Assembly: GCA_023132135.1 (NCBI GenBank)
Contig: JAGLYR010000158.1
Location: 1-7,412, forward strand
Direction: 5' to 3'
DNA length: 7,412 bases
From: Candidatus Eiseniibacteriota bacterium
Lineage (GTDB): Bacteria > Arandabacterota > Arandabacteria > JAGLYR01
Position numbers and translations under genes: made by a program. Position 1 is the stretch's first letter, and each line of letters begins with the position of its first letter. The notes beneath the pieces were generated by a model, which worked only from the letters and a program-made list of their open reading frames with translations, was not told where the DNA came from and ran no database searches. Positions 5,473-7,412 of the stretch are shown here, one piece after another.

Positions 5473-7412
5473 ATGTTGAATATGCGTCTGGCATCGTGTG
5501 GGTTTCTGTTGATCCTTCTCATCAGTGCGATTCCGGGAACGGCCCTTGCCGGGTCCTGGACAACCTATACAGACGCCGGCTATGTGAGCGGCCTTGCCGC
5601 AAGGGGGAACGACCTCTGGGCCGGCACAAACGGGGGCGTACTCCATTGGGATCTGGTCGCCGGAACATACGTCAAGTACACAACCTCGGAGGGTCTTGCC
5701 GATCAGATTGTGAAGGAAGCGCTGATTGATGTGGCAGGCAACCGGTGGTTCGGGACAACTGAAGGGGTTCAGAAATTCGACGGCGCGGTCTGGACAACCT
5801 ACAATACCTCGAATTCTCCTCTTCCGAATAACACCGTGTATGCAATCGCGCAGGACCTTGTTGGGACTATGTGGTTTGGAACGGCCTTCGGCTGCGCCAG
5901 CTTCGACGGTGTGGACTGGGAGGTGTTCACCAACCTGGGAGGAGGCGCGACGAACGTTGCCGTGCGCGGCATAGGCGTCGACTCGCAGAACCATATCTGG
6001 ACGGCGAACAATCCCAGCAACTACGGCGATCCCGGCGGTGTGTCGATGTATGACGGTTCTCTCTGGACGCGCTATGATCCGGATCCCCGCTCCATCGGGC
6101 AGTATTTCCTCTCCCTGGCCGTGGATCTCCACGACGGCGTGTGGGCCGGGAGCTGGACGAACTGGGTTTTCATGTATGACGGTTCCTCGTGGACTCATTA
6201 CGATTCGGGCAACAGCGGCCTTGTGGGCACGAATATCGAGTATGTTGCGGTGGAGGACGACAACACTGTCTGGATCGCCAACCATGCCGCGTCCCCAACG
6301 CCCACGACGGGAGGAGTCGCCCGCTACGACGGATCCTGGACCACCTACACGCCCGCCAACTCGGGTCTTCCGGACAGGTATGTGTATTCGATCGCACCCG
6401 GAAACGGTGAGGTCTACTTTGGCACAGGATCCTCCGGCTGCGCCGGTTTCGACGGCGTTTCCTGGGATTACTACGTGACCTCCAACGACCCACACACGCA
6501 GTGGACTACCTCGATTGCAAGGGGTACCGTTGGTCCCAGGGGTGCAAACACCTACTTCGGAACCGAGTACTACGGCATTGCCATCTTCGATGGAAACGAC
6601 TGGTCCAGCTACACGACGGACAACAGCGGGCTGGGAGACAACTATATCAACGACGTGCATGTCTCCGACGGCATTCTATGGACAGGTTCCCAGTACTCCG
6701 GTCTCTACAAGTTCGATGGAGCAGGCTGGGTGAACTACCATACCGGCAACAGCGGCCTGTTGGGGAACATGATCCTCTCGATTGATACCGACAGCCAGGG
6801 GAACCTCTGGCTCGGGACCTCCGGTTGGGACGGCCCCATGGGGCAGGACGGCGCTCTCGCAAAATTCGACGGGACTTCGTGGACCAACTACTACCTTTCG
6901 AACAGCAGCCTCATTGATGATGACTGTCTCCAGGTTGCGGTGGATGCGACGGACATGATCTGGATTGGCACCGAAGAGGGCGTCAGCAAATTCGATGGTG
7001 GGTCCAACTGGACGAACTACGATACCGGGAACAGCGGGCTCATCGAGAACCATGTCCAGGCGATCGCCTTTGGACTGGACAACAGCACGTGGTTCGCTAC
7101 CTGGGGAGGCGTGAGTCATCTGAGCGGCTTGGATTGGGTGAGCTACACTACGGCGGACGGGCTTCCCAGCAATACGATCCGAGACATCTGCGTCACCGGC
7201 GCGGACGTTGTGTGGGTTGCAACAGCGGCGGGGGCGGCGAGCTTTGAAGGTGGTATCTGGACGGCCCACACGCAGACTGCTGGACTTGCGGACGATGACG
7301 TCACCGCCACCGGGGTTGAGAGTGACGACAGGATCTGGTTTGGAACGAGGAAAAGCGGGATCTCCGTCTACGATGGGGGCTTCACAGCCGTTGCCGGCAG
7401 CGAGGTGCTCGC
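5473..7412 (+). CDS. Secreted beta-propeller repeat protein (two-component regulator propeller type), 3' end beyond the window
   Basis: This is a single open frame of 646 complete codons with no stop before the window edge. I checked it codon by codon. The N-terminus is a clear signal peptide: Arg5, a hydrophobic core from Phe11 to Ile20, and the cleavage site ALA before Gly27. After it come 14 copies of a 41-51 residue repeat whose core is a strand like LWLGT or IWIGT, then GV..FDG..W..Y, then often NSGL..N.V..IA.D. This matches the regulator-propeller family (Pfam Reg_prop), in which each copy forms one propeller blade. Fourteen copies would fit two seven-bladed propellers, but more may follow. 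No transmembrane segment, histidine kinase, diguanylate cyclase or DNA-binding domain is reached. It could be a purely extracellular repeat protein with a C-terminal sorting or FlgD-like domain, or the sensor half of a larger receptor. The ligand is unknown. A possible promoter, two hairpins and a strong ribosome binding site precede it, so it is probably expressed on its own. Confidence 0.9.
   Translation, partial: MLNMRLASCGFLLILLISAIPGTALAGSWTTYTDAGYVSGLAARGNDLWAGTNGGVLHWDLVAGTYVKYTTSEGLADQIVKEALIDVAGNRWFGTTEGVQKFDGAVWTTYNTSNSPLPNNTVYAIAQDLVGTMWFGTAFGCASFDGVDWEVFTNLGGGATNVAVRGIGVDSQNHIWTANNPSNYGDPGGVSMYDGSLWTRYDPDPRSIGQYFLSLAVDLHDGVWAGSWTNWVFMYDGSSWTHYDSGNSGLVGTNIEYVAVEDDNTVWIANHAASPTPTTGGVARYDGSWTTYTPANSGLPDRYVYSIAPGNGEVYFGTGSSGCAGFDGVSWDYYVTSNDPHTQWTTSIARGTVGPRGANTYFGTEYYGIAIFDGNDWSSYTTDNSGLGDNYINDVHVSDGILWTGSQYSGLYKFDGAGWVNYHTGNSGLLGNMILSIDTDSQGNLWLGTSGWDGPMGQDGALAKFDGTSWTNYYLSNSSLIDDDCLQVAVDATDMIWIGTEEGVSKFDGGSNWTNYDTGNSGLIENHVQAIAFGLDNSTWFATWGGVSHLSGLDWVSYTTADGLPSNTIRDICVTGADVVWVATAAGAASFEGGIWTAHTQTAGLADDDVTATGVESDDRIWFGTRKSGISVYDGGFTAVAGSEVL
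5557..7412 (+). repeat. Protein-level tandem repeat: 14 propeller blades
   Basis: The aromatic residue of each blade's W-x-G-T strand falls at residues 49, 92, 134, 176, 224, 267, 315, 361, 403, 446, 497, 540, 581 and 622 of the protein. Spacing is mostly 41-43, with longer steps of 46-51 at blades 5, 7, 8 and 11. It is Trp in every copy except 315 and 361, where it is Tyr. FDG or YDG follows about 10-15 residues later in most copies. The first copy (WDL near 57) and those near residues 551 and 592 (LSG, FEG) are degenerate. DNA identity between copies is low apart from short patches: the 14-mer GGCAACAGCGGCCT occurs at 6208-6221 and 6745-6758. The duplications are therefore old. Confidence 0.88.

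Noticed and set aside
5434-6660. A 408-codon minus-strand open frame across the propeller gene
   Set aside because: The plus-strand frame has a ribosome binding site, a signal peptide and 14 recognisable repeats. The minus frame is a Val/Gly/Arg-rich mirror produced by GC-rich codons and repeated FDG/NSG motifs.

Overview
The window is GC-rich bacterial DNA with four protein-coding genes, all on the + strand and separated by short gaps. A signal-peptide protein, an SPII-type lipoprotein and an HD-GYP (c-di-GMP phosphodiesterase class) protein suggest a Gram-negative bacterium. Secreted 'regulator propeller' repeat proteins are common in Bacteroidota and in less-cultured FCB-type lineages such as Eisenbacteria or Latescibacteria. 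That placement is inference only, because the window has no taxonomic marker beyond purA.

Layout. Bases 1-84 hold no convincing gene, only a small perfect inverted repeat. Bases 85-217 are an uninterrupted array of nineteen 7-bp units of just three types, ending 28 bases before the start of purA (246-1508), a complete adenylosuccinate synthetase with all expected motifs. A 150-base gap follows, with a possible stem-loop directly after the purA stop. Next is a 707-residue cytoplasmic signalling protein (1659-3782) that joins a GAF-like region, an intact HD-GYP domain and an HDOD domain. After 108 bases comes a 464-residue predicted lipoprotein (3891-5285) with a beta-rich N-terminal domain and an alpha/beta-hydrolase domain with a complete Ser-Asp-His triad. 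A 187-base gap (5286-5472) contains a possible terminator, two adjacent GC-rich hairpins and a strong ribosome binding site.

The last 1.94 kb (5473-7412) is a single open frame with a signal peptide and 14 copies of a 41-51 residue beta-propeller repeat. It has no stop codon before the window edge. It is easy to miss because it is truncated at the 3' end and several long antisense and out-of-frame ORFs overlap it.

The genes do not form an obvious pathway. purA is housekeeping, the HD-GYP/HDOD protein is a signalling protein, and the last two encode exported proteins. The gaps are long enough for each gene to be transcribed separately. I see no defence system, mobile element, CRISPR array, tRNA or rRNA. 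The features most worth a second look are the three-type heptamer array before purA, the 14-repeat secreted propeller and the leader structures upstream of it.
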